This document shows positions 1-6,384 of a stretch of 8,918 bases of DNA, piece by piece. How positions within the stretch are numbered: the first letter of the stretch is position 1; every line of letters starts with the position of its first letter. Below the pieces are notes generated by a model. That model was not told the origin of the DNA. It searched no databases and saw nothing but the letters and a program-made list of their open reading frames with translations. A program made the translations under genes and the position numbers. The stretch comes from an uncultured Blautia sp. (GTDB lineage Bacteria > Bacillota > Clostridia > Lachnospirales > Lachnospiraceae): contig NZ_CALFLA010000098.1 of the NCBI RefSeq assembly GCF_937880195.1, positions 1-8,918 of the forward strand. Reading direction: 5' to 3'.

Positions 1-114
1 CGAGTGACGGAAGTCACGAGATGACCGGCAAGTCGTAAAAAGCAAAGCTTGGTCAACTGATTCCAATGTCAACATGTATGTAGTTTTGAAAGTGCAATTC
101 AAAAACACTTTTAT
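1..114 (+). other. Spacer/leader upstream of tRNA-Asn, probably 3' part of an rRNA operon
   Basis: This stretch has no reading frame of note and does not match the conserved 3' ends of 16S or 23S rRNA that I can recall. It contains a GTGAC-GGAA-GTCAC hairpin near the left edge, a GACC/GGTC pairing further on, and at 84-104 a 7-bp inverted repeat TTTTGAA/TTCAAAA around a 7-nt loop. The latter lies in a TAGTTTTGAAAGTGCAATTC context, which resembles the AGTTTTGA-type element found in Firmicutes rRNA-operon spacers. I see no convincing promoter directly before the tRNA, so tRNA-Asn is probably co-transcribed from outside the window. Assignment as an rRNA-operon spacer is an inference. Confidence 0.4.
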
Positions 115-187
115 TCCTCCTTAGCTCAGTCGGTAGAGCATGCGGCTGTTAACCGCAGTGTCGTTGGTTCGAGTCCAACAGGGGGAG
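115..187 (+). tRNA. tRNA-Asn (anticodon GTT)
   Basis: A complete cloverleaf can be drawn. The 7-bp acceptor stem is TCCTCCT paired with AGGGGGA (one T-G wobble). The D arm is GCTC/GAGC, the anticodon stem TGCGG/CCGCA encloses loop CTGTTAA with anticodon GTT at 148-150, and the T stem GTTGG/CCAAC encloses TTCGAGT. The discriminator is G187 and no CCA is encoded, so CCA must be added by nucleotidyltransferase. An intrinsic terminator follows closely. Confidence 0.97.
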
Positions 188-196
188 TTTTTTTAT

Positions 197-225
197 GCCT
201 GCAGAATAATCTGCAGGCTTTTTTT
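197..225 (+). terminator. Intrinsic terminator after tRNA-Asn
   Basis: A perfect 8-bp stem GCCTGCAG/CTGCAGGC with a 6-nt loop AATAAT is followed directly by seven T residues. It ends the tRNA-Asn (probable rRNA operon) transcript and insulates the downstream two-component genes. Confidence 0.93.
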
Positions 226-265
226 GTATAGAATCTAAAGCATAAATATAATAAAAACAAAATTT

Positions 266-282
266 TTTACAAAACAGTTACA
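266..282 (+). promoter_or_regulatory. Direct-repeat operator candidate (TTACA-N6-TTACA), copy 1
   Basis: The sequence TTTACAAAACAGTTACA holds two TTACA half-sites 11 bp apart, one helical turn. This is the arrangement bound by OmpR/PhoB-family regulators; the PhoP box of Bacillus subtilis is a direct repeat of TT(A/C/T)ACA-like hexamers with a short spacer. The second half-site coincides with the -35 of the regulator promoter. A near copy (14 of 17 identical) lies at 2404-2420. Binding by the regulator encoded just downstream is inferred. Confidence 0.55.
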
Positions 283-306
283 CCAAACAAAGAAAATTCG
301 TGTAAT
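277..306 (+). promoter_or_regulatory. Probable promoter of the two-component operon
   Basis: A -35-like GTTACA (277-282) lies 18 bp before a -10-like TGTAAT (301-306, five of six matches to TATAAT). The region upstream (241-270) is very A/T-rich and could act as an UP element. Transcription would start near 313 and give a leader of about 38 nt ending in the strong ribosome binding site GGGGGAGG at 336-343. The -35 is weak, which fits a promoter that needs an activator bound to the overlapping direct repeat. Confidence 0.55.
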
Positions 307-350
307 AATGTAATCAAAATAATAGATGAAAGACAGGGGGAGGAATCAAT

Positions 351-1016
351 ATGGGGGCGAATATCCTTGTAATTGAAGACGAAGAGGCAATTAATGATCT
401 GATCTGTATGAATTTGGAGGTGACAGGGTATCAGGTAACGTCTTTTTTTGATGGAGAGGAGGTAAGCAAAAGCCTGAAGGAGAATCATGGCTATGACTGC
501 GCCTTGGTAGATGTGATGCTGCCGGGAAAGGATGGTTTTTCGCTTCTTCCCAGGCTGAAAGAATATGGGATCCCTGTTATTTTTCTAACTGCCAGAGGCG
601 AGGTTCAGAATAAGGTCAGAGGACTAAAGGAAGGCGCAGAGGATTATATTGTAAAGCCCTTTGAGATGCTGGAGCTTCTTGTACGCATTGAAAAAGTTTT
701 GGAAAGAAACGGAAAAAATAATCACTTTATCCGCATTTATGACGTGGAGATTGACACAGAAAAAAGAATTGTTACAAAAGCAGGGAAAGAAATTTATTTG
801 AAACCAATGGAATACGAATGTCTTTTAATGTTTGCCCGGCATAAAAATAAGGCTCTTACCAGAGGACAGATCCTGGGGGCTTTGTGGGGAATGGAGTTTG
901 AGGGAGAGACACGTACTGTAGACGCTCACGTAGGCCGTATCCGCAAAAAGCTGGATTGGGGAAATGTAATAAAAACCATTCCTACTATAGGTTACAGACT
1001 GGAGGTGGATGAGTGA
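351..1016 (+). CDS. OmpR/PhoB-family response regulator transcription factor
   Basis: This 221-aa protein has the standard two-domain layout. The receiver domain (about 3-117) shows the acidic pair E9/D10, the phospho-acceptor D54 in ALVDVMLP, T80 in FLTAR and K102 in VKPFE. A winged-helix DNA-binding domain (about 126-219) includes the recognition helix RTVDAHVGRIRKKL and the C-terminal GYRL hairpin. All residues needed for phosphorylation are present. The ATG follows a strong site GGGGGAGG seven bases upstream. The gene overlaps the kinase gene by 4 bp (GTGA), so the two are translationally coupled cognate partners. It probably regulates its own promoter and the downstream lipoprotein/ABC genes through the TTACA direct repeats at 266-282 and 2404-2420. 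Family assignment is secure; the targets are inferred. I give no gene symbol because OmpR-family members cannot be told apart by eye. Confidence 0.96.
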   Translation: MGANILVIEDEEAINDLICMNLEVTGYQVTSFFDGEEVSKSLKENHGYDCALVDVMLPGKDGFSLLPRLKEYGIPVIFLTARGEVQNKVRGLKEGAEDYIVKPFEMLELLVRIEKVLERNGKNNHFIRIYDVEIDTEKRIVTKAGKEIYLKPMEYECLLMFARHKNKALTRGQILGALWGMEFEGETRTVDAHVGRIRKKLDWGNVIKTIPTIGYRLEVDE

Positions 1017-2440
1017 AGCTGTTTCGGAAAATTTTTTTGCAGACAATTCTGGGATTTCTTTTGATTTCTCAGCTTACCATGGTGTATTTTCTCTATGAAT
1101 CTCAAAAGCAGACTTTGATGGATCAGAGAAAGAGCCAGGAAATTATTTTTACAGATAAGTTCCACGAGTTTAGCAGAAAGCTGGAAGAGTCTTTAAAGCT
1201 GCTGAAAAACAACGATGCAGAGGGTAGGAAGCTGGCTGCAGTTCAGTCATTTAGGGATGTTTTTGGGAATTATGGAGCTTTTTATCAGCATGGAGAATGG
1301 ATCTGCAATGCCACACCCTATGAATTTGATTATATGGGAATCAGCGAAGTAAATGGAGAAAATAACGGAGAAGTACCAATACAGACCATAGATGGAAGAA
1401 AACTCATGCTGACCTTTACGCAGATATCTGACAGCAACATACAGGCAGGAATTTTGTATTATCAGGATGTTACGGAAATTTATCAGAGAACAGAGCGTCT
1501 TTTTTTAAAGGGATTTTTGATTACTGTGTTTCTTCTGGTCGTGGGGGGATTTATCATATGGAAAAGTCTTTTTGCCACCATGCGCCCTCTGATGGAATTA
1601 AAAAAGGCTGCCGCAGCTATTTCAGAAGGAAAATATCAGATCCGGGTATCAGAGGGAAGGAAAGACGAGCTGGGAGAGCTGGCATGCAGCTTTAATCATA
1701 TGGCTGCTACCATTGAGGAAAGTATACAGAAACTGACAGAAACAAACAGAAGACAGCAGCAAATGTTGGGAAGCCTTGCCCATGAGCTGAAAACACCTAT
1801 GACGGCCATTATGGGCTATGCGGATACTCTCCTTACGGTACGCTTAAGCGATAAAAGACGGGAGCAGGCTCTTCGGTATATTCAAAAGGAGTGCAGTCGC
1901 CTTTCTAGGCTGTCTGTTAAAATTCTGGAGCTTACCGGACTCTATGAGGAAGAAAAATCAGGGCTGAATCTTCAAAGCTTTCAGGTGGGAAAATTTCTGA
2001 ACCATATAAAAGCTCTGACGGGATTTACTTTAAAAGAAAAGGAAATTCAGCTGGAAGTCCAATGCAGCCCTTCAGATCTCCAAAAAACAGCAGATGTGGA
2101 CCTTTTGACAAGCTTTGTGTTGAATCTTGTGGACAACGCAGGAAAAGCCTCAGAGGAAGGTGGAAAAATCAGGATAATAGCTGAGGATAAGGCGCTTATT
2201 GTGGAAGATTATGGGCGTGGGATTACCTCGGAAGACCTTGAACGGGTAACGGAAGCCTTTTACATGGTGGATAAGTCACGCTCCAGAAAGGAAGGAGGCG
2301 CAGGACTTGGACTGGCGCTCTGTAAGGAAATTGCAGATCTTCATCACTGGAAAATGTCTATCGAAAGCGAACCTGAAAAAGGAACAAGGGTGATTCTTTC
2401 ATGGTTACAAAGCGGTTACAAAATGGAGGATATCCGGTAA
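1013..2440 (+). CDS. Membrane sensor histidine kinase (HAMP-HisKA-HATPase)
   Basis: This 475-aa kinase starts with GTG at 1013, inside the regulator's stop codon, with GGAGGTGG (1001-1008) as its ribosome binding site. Transmembrane helix 1 is at about 10-28 and helix 2 at about 165-185. Between them lies an outside sensor domain of about 135 residues, possibly Cache/PAS-like, ending in GILYYQDVTEIY. A HAMP linker follows (about 186-240), then HisKA with phospho-acceptor H257 in LAHELKTPM. The HATPase domain has an N box with N371 and N375, a G1 box DYGRG (D399, G401, G403), an F box around F416 and a G2 box GGAGLGLAL (428-434). All catalytic motifs are intact. The large outer domain separates it from the intramembrane-sensing BceS kinases, which have almost no extracellular loop. 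The last codons contain the second TTACA direct repeat, so coding and regulatory information overlap. The signal sensed is unknown. Confidence 0.95.
   Translation: MKLFRKIFLQTILGFLLISQLTMVYFLYESQKQTLMDQRKSQEIIFTDKFHEFSRKLEESLKLLKNNDAEGRKLAAVQSFRDVFGNYGAFYQHGEWICNATPYEFDYMGISEVNGENNGEVPIQTIDGRKLMLTFTQISDSNIQAGILYYQDVTEIYQRTERLFLKGFLITVFLLVVGGFIIWKSLFATMRPLMELKKAAAAISEGKYQIRVSEGRKDELGELACSFNHMAATIEESIQKLTETNRRQQQMLGSLAHELKTPMTAIMGYADTLLTVRLSDKRREQALRYIQKECSRLSRLSVKILELTGLYEEEKSGLNLQSFQVGKFLNHIKALTGFTLKEKEIQLEVQCSPSDLQKTADVDLLTSFVLNLVDNAGKASEEGGKIRIIAEDKALIVEDYGRGITSEDLERVTEAFYMVDKSRSRKEGGAGLGLALCKEIADLHHWKMSIESEPEKGTRVILSWLQSGYKMEDIR
2404..2420 (+). promoter_or_regulatory. Direct-repeat operator candidate (TTACA-N6-TTACA), copy 2
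   Basis: GTTACAAAGCGGTTACA matches copy 1 (266-282) at 14 of 17 positions, with the same 11-bp spacing of half-sites. It lies inside the 3' end of the kinase gene, 94 bp before the lipoprotein ATG. A weak -10-like TAAAAA at 2438-2443 is 17 bp downstream of the second half-site, much as in copy 1. This points to an internal, regulator-driven promoter for the lipoprotein and transporter genes. No other pair of TTACA sites at this spacing was noticed in the window. Confidence 0.5.
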
Positions 2441-2443
2441 AAA
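2415..2443 (+). promoter_or_regulatory. Possible internal promoter before the lipoprotein gene
   Basis: The second half-site GTTACA (2415-2420) can serve as a -35, with TAAAAA (2438-2443) as a poor -10 after a 17-bp spacer. A start near 2450 would leave a leader of about 65 nt before ATG 2515. The 74-bp gap between kinase and lipoprotein is the largest gap inside the gene cluster, which fits a separate start site. The hexamers alone are weak; the call rests mainly on the conserved direct repeat. Confidence 0.35.
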
Positions 2444-2497
2444 GATTCTGTTATTCTGGAAGCAGAAAGGACAGACAGCAATTTTGTATGATTCGCC

Positions 2498-2507
2498 AGG
2501 AAAGGAG
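2498..2507 (+). promoter_or_regulatory. Ribosome binding site fixing the lipoprotein start
   Basis: AGGAAAGGAG ends 7 nt before ATG 2515. It supports this start over an in-frame ATG at 2401 inside the kinase gene, which would bury the signal peptide behind 38 charged residues. Confidence 0.85.
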
Positions 2508-2514
2508 ACAGACC

Positions 2515-4077
2515 ATGAAAAAAAGAATCGTAACAGCTATTCTGGTAATGATGACCGAGATGTTTTTTTTGACCGGATGCGCAGAAACACCAGAGAGTTC
2601 TCTTGTAAAAAAGAAGGGAAATATAAAAGAAATATTGTATGAAGAGGAGGCAGAAGAACAGGAAAATACAGAAGTTTTGTCCGGTAAAAATATCCGGGAA
2701 ACAGTAGGAGCGCCGGAAACTTATCATAGCGAGACAGCAGATACCACAGGAAACCTTAAAATAGTAACAGATGCGAAGGTAGAGATTCCTGATACAGACC
2801 ATGTTTCTGTGATCGAGGTAACGCAGCATCCCTTTGGACAGGAACAGATGGATCTTATCACAGATACTTTTTTTAAAAATGCAAAGATCTATACCTCACA
2901 CAGCTACTATACCCGTACAAAGGATGTGGTACAAAAGGAGCTGACCTGGTGGAAAGCCAACCTTGCAAAGGGAAATCTGGATCCTAACGGTCTTGGGAAG
3001 GATGAGAATGGGAATTATTATTTGGACATTAATCAGACCATTGAAGACCTGGAAAAGGAGTATGAGACAGCCCCTGAAACCCGCACACTGAAGGAGGTGA
3101 AGCCTCAGTTTGGCCTGAAAGGGGAAGAAGGAGACTACACCATGGATGATTACTTTGTTGGAGTGGCAGTTACAGAAGATGGAAATGCTTTTAATTACAG
3201 TATGAACTCCTATGGAGCAGCCCCTATGTCTGTGGAAATCCGCAACCAGAGCCGTTATGAAAAGGAAAGTATAATCAATGAATTTATGCATTGGGACGGA
3301 TATGATTATTACAGTAAGCTTGCAGGTTCCTCCCAATGGGTGGATACAGAATGGGTTCCAACAGAAGAAGAGCTGAAAGACGAAATTGGAATTTCTCTGG
3401 AAGAAGCCAAAGCTCTTGCAGACGAGAAGGTGAAGGAGCTTCAGATCCCGGATATGGTGCTTGGAGACTGGGAGTACGGACTCTGTCTTTATCAAAAGGG
3501 AAGCGGTGAAGATCAGAAGCTTGTGCTGACAGATACCGGCTATATCCTTCATTATACGAGAAAGCTGGGAGAAATTCCCATTACTTATACGGAGGAACAG
3601 GGAGGCGAGCTGTACGGCAACGATATGGGAGCTGAATCAGAAAGCTGGCTTTATGAGAAGCTGGACTTTTGTGTAACGGATGAAGGAATTGATGATGTAC
3701 AGCTGATCGACCAGTACGATATTGGAAAAACAAAAACAGAAAATGTAAAACTGAAATCCTTTGATGAGATCATGGATATTTACGAAAAAATGATGCTTAT
3801 TAAAAACGCAGATTACATGGAGAATGCAAAAGAGCTTACATACAAAATAGACCGGATCGTATTTGGCTACACAAGAATTTACGAACCAAAATCAGACAGC
3901 CGTTCCGGCGTGCTTGTTCCTGCCTGGGATTTCTTTGGAAGCTATGAAGGCACTTATAAGGAAGGGGCGGAATGGGAAACCGGATCAGAGAATTTCCTTT
4001 ATGCGCCCCAATATGAAAGTTATCTTACCATCAACGCTATAGACGGCAGTGTGATTGACAGAGGGTTGGGATATTAG
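2515..4077 (+). CDS. Large secreted lipoprotein of unknown function (possibly DUF6034-like)
   Basis: This 520-aa protein begins with a lipoprotein signal: MKKR, a hydrophobic stretch, then lipobox LTGC with the lipidated Cys at 22. It would be anchored to the outer face of the membrane. An acidic linker (about 40-55) precedes a mature part rich in Tyr, Asp and Glu. No enzyme motif is visible. A segment at about 293-312 (ISLEEAKALADEKVKEL) resembles the helix of PepSY-like modules, and the C-terminus (about 465-515) with VLVPAWDFFGSYE and YLTINAIDGSVIDR looks like the ending of clostridial lipoproteins that I recall being labelled DUF6034; I could not check this. It sits between the kinase and the ABC permease genes, 10 bp before the next start. 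It may act as a substrate-binding, immunity (LanI-like) or signal-modulating partner, although LanI proteins are much smaller. Lipoprotein status is secure; the role is unknown. Confidence 0.85.
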   Translation: MKKRIVTAILVMMTEMFFLTGCAETPESSLVKKKGNIKEILYEEEAEEQENTEVLSGKNIRETVGAPETYHSETADTTGNLKIVTDAKVEIPDTDHVSVIEVTQHPFGQEQMDLITDTFFKNAKIYTSHSYYTRTKDVVQKELTWWKANLAKGNLDPNGLGKDENGNYYLDINQTIEDLEKEYETAPETRTLKEVKPQFGLKGEEGDYTMDDYFVGVAVTEDGNAFNYSMNSYGAAPMSVEIRNQSRYEKESIINEFMHWDGYDYYSKLAGSSQWVDTEWVPTEEELKDEIGISLEEAKALADEKVKELQIPDMVLGDWEYGLCLYQKGSGEDQKLVLTDTGYILHYTRKLGEIPITYTEEQGGELYGNDMGAESESWLYEKLDFCVTDEGIDDVQLIDQYDIGKTKTENVKLKSFDEIMDIYEKMMLIKNADYMENAKELTYKIDRIVFGYTRIYEPKSDSRSGVLVPAWDFFGSYEGTYKEGAEWETGSENFLYAPQYESYLTINAIDGSVIDRGLGY

Positions 4078-4087
4078 AGGAAAAGGG

Positions 4088-5005
4088 ATGGACAGGACAA
4101 AAAGAAGCCAAAAAGCTGTAAAACAAATTCTGGCAGTGATCCGCTATGATTTCAGGGGCTTTTTTAAAAGACCAAGGGTTATACTGACCTTTCTTCTGGG
4201 TTTTGTTCTCTGTTTTCTTTTGAGCAGCAGGATCATGCCTGTAATGGATACTTACCAATCGCCTGTGCAGATGCTGGAACCGTTTCTGTGGACCTTTGGA
4301 GATAGTACGGCTATTCTTTTAAGCTCTGTGCTTCTTTTGCTTCTTTTTTCTGATCTTCCTGTATGGAGCGCAGTGACTCCTTATTATCTGTACCGGACAA
4401 CCAAGACTCGATGGCTTTTGGGGCAAATGATCTATATGGCTTTGGCGGCAGGGATTTATACATTGTTTATGATGGGCTCAACTATGATTTTGTGCGCCAG
4501 CAACAGCTATCCGGGAAATATCTGGAGCGATACGGCCGCTATGCTGGCTTATTCCAGATTGGGAGAAATCCTTTGCGTACCATCTACGGTAAAGGTGATG
4601 GAAAGCATTTCTCCTTTTGGATGCGCTGCCTTGGTGATACTTCTTTTGTTTCTTTACATCCTCTGTCTTGGGAGTGTGATCCTGGCAGGAAATCTTCTGC
4701 CGGGAAAAAATAGAGGAATGGTCACAGGACTTCTTTTTTGTCTGTATGGTTTTTTGCTGGACCCTCAGGCCCTTGCCAGAATTTTGGGATATGAAAAATA
4801 TGAGATGTTCCGGGTCAATGTGCTGATCGGCTGGCTCAGCCCTTTAAGCCATGCCTCTTATGGCAGACATAATTTTGGCTATGATCGCCTGCCTTCCATA
4901 GGGCAGTCTGTTCTGGTATTTCTTGGGGTTCTGGCGCTTCTTACATTGTTCTGTATAAAAAGGCTGAAAACATATTCCTTTGTATTTCTGGGAGAAAAGG
5001 ACTGA
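4088..5005 (+). CDS. ABC-2-type transporter membrane subunit (first permease)
   Basis: This is a 305-aa integral membrane protein with about six predicted helices (roughly 31-48, 73-92, 110-134, 177-200, 209-227, 271-290) and a basic cytoplasmic N-terminus. I chose ATG 4088, preceded by AGAGGAAAAGGG; an in-frame TTG at 4055 lies inside the lipoprotein gene and lacks a good binding site. The segment FSDLPVWSAVTPYYLYRTTKTRWLLGQ (shown here only in part: positions 87-113) parallels residues 67-97 of the next gene product, with an acidic residue, a basic patch with Arg-Thr, then a helix. This is the usual ABC-2 pattern after the second helix. The gene is one base away from the second permease and in the same operon as the ATPase, so the two permeases probably form a heterodimer. 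The substrate is unknown. It is longer than the typical 250-aa LanE/LanG subunit. Confidence 0.8.
   Translation: MDRTKRSQKAVKQILAVIRYDFRGFFKRPRVILTFLLGFVLCFLLSSRIMPVMDTYQSPVQMLEPFLWTFGDSTAILLSSVLLLLLFSDLPVWSAVTPYYLYRTTKTRWLLGQMIYMALAAGIYTLFMMGSTMILCASNSYPGNIWSDTAAMLAYSRLGEILCVPSTVKVMESISPFGCAALVILLLFLYILCLGSVILAGNLLPGKNRGMVTGLLFCLYGFLLDPQALARILGYEKYEMFRVNVLIGWLSPLSHASYGRHNFGYDRLPSIGQSVLVFLGVLALLTLFCIKRLKTYSFVFLGEKD
4991..5000 (+). promoter_or_regulatory. Ribosome binding site fixing the second permease start
   Basis: GGAGAAAAGG ends 6 nt before ATG 5007, and lies inside the 3' end of the first permease gene. It favours ATG 5007 over an in-frame TTG at 4980. Confidence 0.6.
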
Positions 5006-5006
5006 T

Positions 5007-5735
5007 ATGGGAAATGAAATAATGAGAATGCTTAAGGGCAAAGGCTTCTGGCTGGGATTTATGACAGCTATGGCCGGAATTAGTCTGGGCGCTTCTTATC
5101 CTGAGCTTCAAGGACTTTTAAATCCAGGAAGTTTTGTAGACATGGAAACAGAAGCTCTGAAATCAAACGCCATGATATTTTTTCTTCCTCTTGCAGCAGT
5201 TCTGCCATGGAGCGATTCCTTTATCCGTGAGCGGCAGGGTGGGTTTTTAAAAACAGCGCTTCCACGGACCGGAAGGCGCTATTATGTGGAATGTAAAGTA
5301 TTTACTACTGCTCTTGGTGGATTTCTTTCTGTTTTTCTGGCAGGGGCGCTGATGTTTTTGGCGTATTTTATGATTTTTTTTCCTCTGGAGGCTCAGGGAA
5401 AATTCCCATGGGGCCAGATGGCGGAGCTTGGAAGAATCCTGCTTCGCTGCGGACTTGTGGCAGCGGCTTTAAGCACAGGAGGAGGGATTTTTGCCGGGCT
5501 TACAGGATCGGTATATCTGGCTTTTGGATTCCCTTTTGTTCTTTATTATTTCTGTGTGATTTTAAGGGATCGGTATTTTAAAAAAGCGCTGTGGCTTTAC
5601 CCGCCTCAATGGATGGAGGGAAGCGCAGAATGGGGAGAAAAGGGTCTGGGACTATGGCTTTTTCTTTTTGTTCTTCTGGGGATGCTGATGGCGCTTTATG
5701 GAGGGATTCTTTATGACAGGGTGGAAGAAATCTGA
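5007..5735 (+). CDS. ABC-2-type transporter membrane subunit (second permease)
   Basis: This is a 242-aa protein with about six predicted helices (roughly 13-30, 53-67, 102-125, 144-165, 168-187, 214-235). After the second helix it has LPWSDSFIRERQGGFLKTAL and RTGRRYYVECK, the typical ABC-2 permease signature: an acidic patch, the E/RxxGxL segment, then R-x-x-R-x-Y before the next helix. Size and topology match LanE/LanG or BcrB-type permeases. It starts one base after the first permease stop and overlaps the ATPase gene by 23 bp, so translation is coupled along all three. The Gly-rich stretch at 157-165 lies in a helix. It most likely pairs with the product of 4088-5005 to form the membrane channel. 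The substrate cannot be read from the sequence. Confidence 0.87.
   Translation: MGNEIMRMLKGKGFWLGFMTAMAGISLGASYPELQGLLNPGSFVDMETEALKSNAMIFFLPLAAVLPWSDSFIRERQGGFLKTALPRTGRRYYVECKVFTTALGGFLSVFLAGALMFLAYFMIFFPLEAQGKFPWGQMAELGRILLRCGLVAAALSTGGGIFAGLTGSVYLAFGFPFVLYYFCVILRDRYFKKALWLYPPQWMEGSAEWGEKGLGLWLFLFVLLGMLMALYGGILYDRVEEI
5700..5705 (+). promoter_or_regulatory. Ribosome binding site fixing the ATPase start
   Basis: GGAGGG lies 7 nt before ATG 5713. The in-frame ATG at 5698 overlaps this site and has no binding site of its own, so 5713 is the likelier start. Confidence 0.7.
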
Positions 5736-6384
5736 GCCTGTGATCCAGGTAGATAAGGCAAGCAGATATTTTGGAGAAGACTGCGTACTGAAAGAAGCAG
5801 AGCTTACTTTGTATGAGGGGCAGGTCTGCGGTATTGTGGGAAATAACGGATCAGGAAAAACAGTTCTGATGAAATGTATCTGCGGATTTCTTCCAGTAAC
5901 GTCAGGAACCATATGGGTTCAGGGAAAGAACATCGGAAAAGAAGTGGATTTTCCCGAAAGCCTTGGCGTGATCATTGAAAGCCCGGGTTTTCTTACGGAT
6001 CTTACAGGATTTCGTAATCTGGAGATTCTGGCGTCCATGAACCGCCGGATCACATCGGCTCAGATACGGCTTGTAATGAAAAAAGTGGGGCTGGATCCTG
6101 ACATGAAGAAGTCTGTGGCAAAATATTCCCTTGGTATGCGGCAGCGTCTGGGAATTGCGCAGGCCATTATGGAAGAGCCGGAGCTTCTTGTTCTGGACGA
6201 GCCTTTTAACGGTCTGGATAAACATGGGGTGGAGGATATGAGAAAAATTCTTTTGGAGCTGAAATCCCAGGGAAAGACTATCCTTCTGGCAAGCCATAAT
6301 GAGGAAGATATACGGATTTTGTGCGACCGGGTTTTTGAGATGGACGGAGGGATTTTGAAGGAAAGGGAGGAGGCGGAACGATGA
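5713..6384 (+). CDS. ABC transporter ATP-binding protein, LanF/BcrA-like (E-loop variant)
   Basis: This 223-aa ATPase has Walker A GNNGSGKT (43-50), signature SLGMRQRLG (139-147), Walker B LLVLDEP with D162 and catalytic E163, a D-loop NGLD (166-169), and H-loop His at 195 in LLASHNEED. At the Q-loop position the sequence is VIIESPGF, so E89 replaces the usual Gln. That substitution is known as the E-loop of lantibiotic-immunity ATPases (LanF, such as NukF) and is shared with bacitracin-type BcrA proteins. It should power the two ABC-2 permeases encoded just upstream; permease-permease-ATPase is the reverse of the F-E-G order of classic immunity operons. The protein ends soon after the H-loop domain, without extra regulatory domain, which is normal for this group. 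Overlaps: 23 bp with the second permease and ATGA with the next gene. The ABC role is certain; peptide antibiotic as substrate is inference. Confidence 0.95.
   Translation: MTGWKKSEPVIQVDKASRYFGEDCVLKEAELTLYEGQVCGIVGNNGSGKTVLMKCICGFLPVTSGTIWVQGKNIGKEVDFPESLGVIIESPGFLTDLTGFRNLEILASMNRRITSAQIRLVMKKVGLDPDMKKSVAKYSLGMRQRLGIAQAIMEEPELLVLDEPFNGLDKHGVEDMRKILLELKSQGKTILLASHNEEDIRILCDRVFEMDGGILKEREEAER

Noticed and set aside
1..114. 3' end of 16S, 23S or a 5S rRNA gene
   Set aside because: No match to the conserved 3' ends or the 5S core that I can recall; kept as spacer.
267..488. Minus-strand frame covering the regulator promoter
   Set aside because: Overlaps the promoter and start of the regulator gene; low-complexity translation without signal or motif.
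2401..2514. Upstream extension of the lipoprotein gene from an ATG at 2401
   Set aside because: It lies inside the kinase gene, has no ribosome binding site, and would put 38 charged residues before an intact lipoprotein signal peptide that has its own AAAGGAG.
2441..2514. Terminator between kinase and lipoprotein genes
   Set aside because: Only a weak TTCTG/CAGAA pairing without a T-run; nothing resembling an intrinsic terminator.
2896..3552. 218-codon minus-strand frame opposite the lipoprotein gene
   Set aside because: Cys/Ile/His-rich translation typical of antisense shadow, with no domain and no ribosome binding site, over a well-supported gene.
4363..4713. 116-codon plus-strand frame inside the first permease gene
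   Set aside because: Out-of-frame shadow of a clear membrane protein, with no ribosome binding site or recognisable domain.
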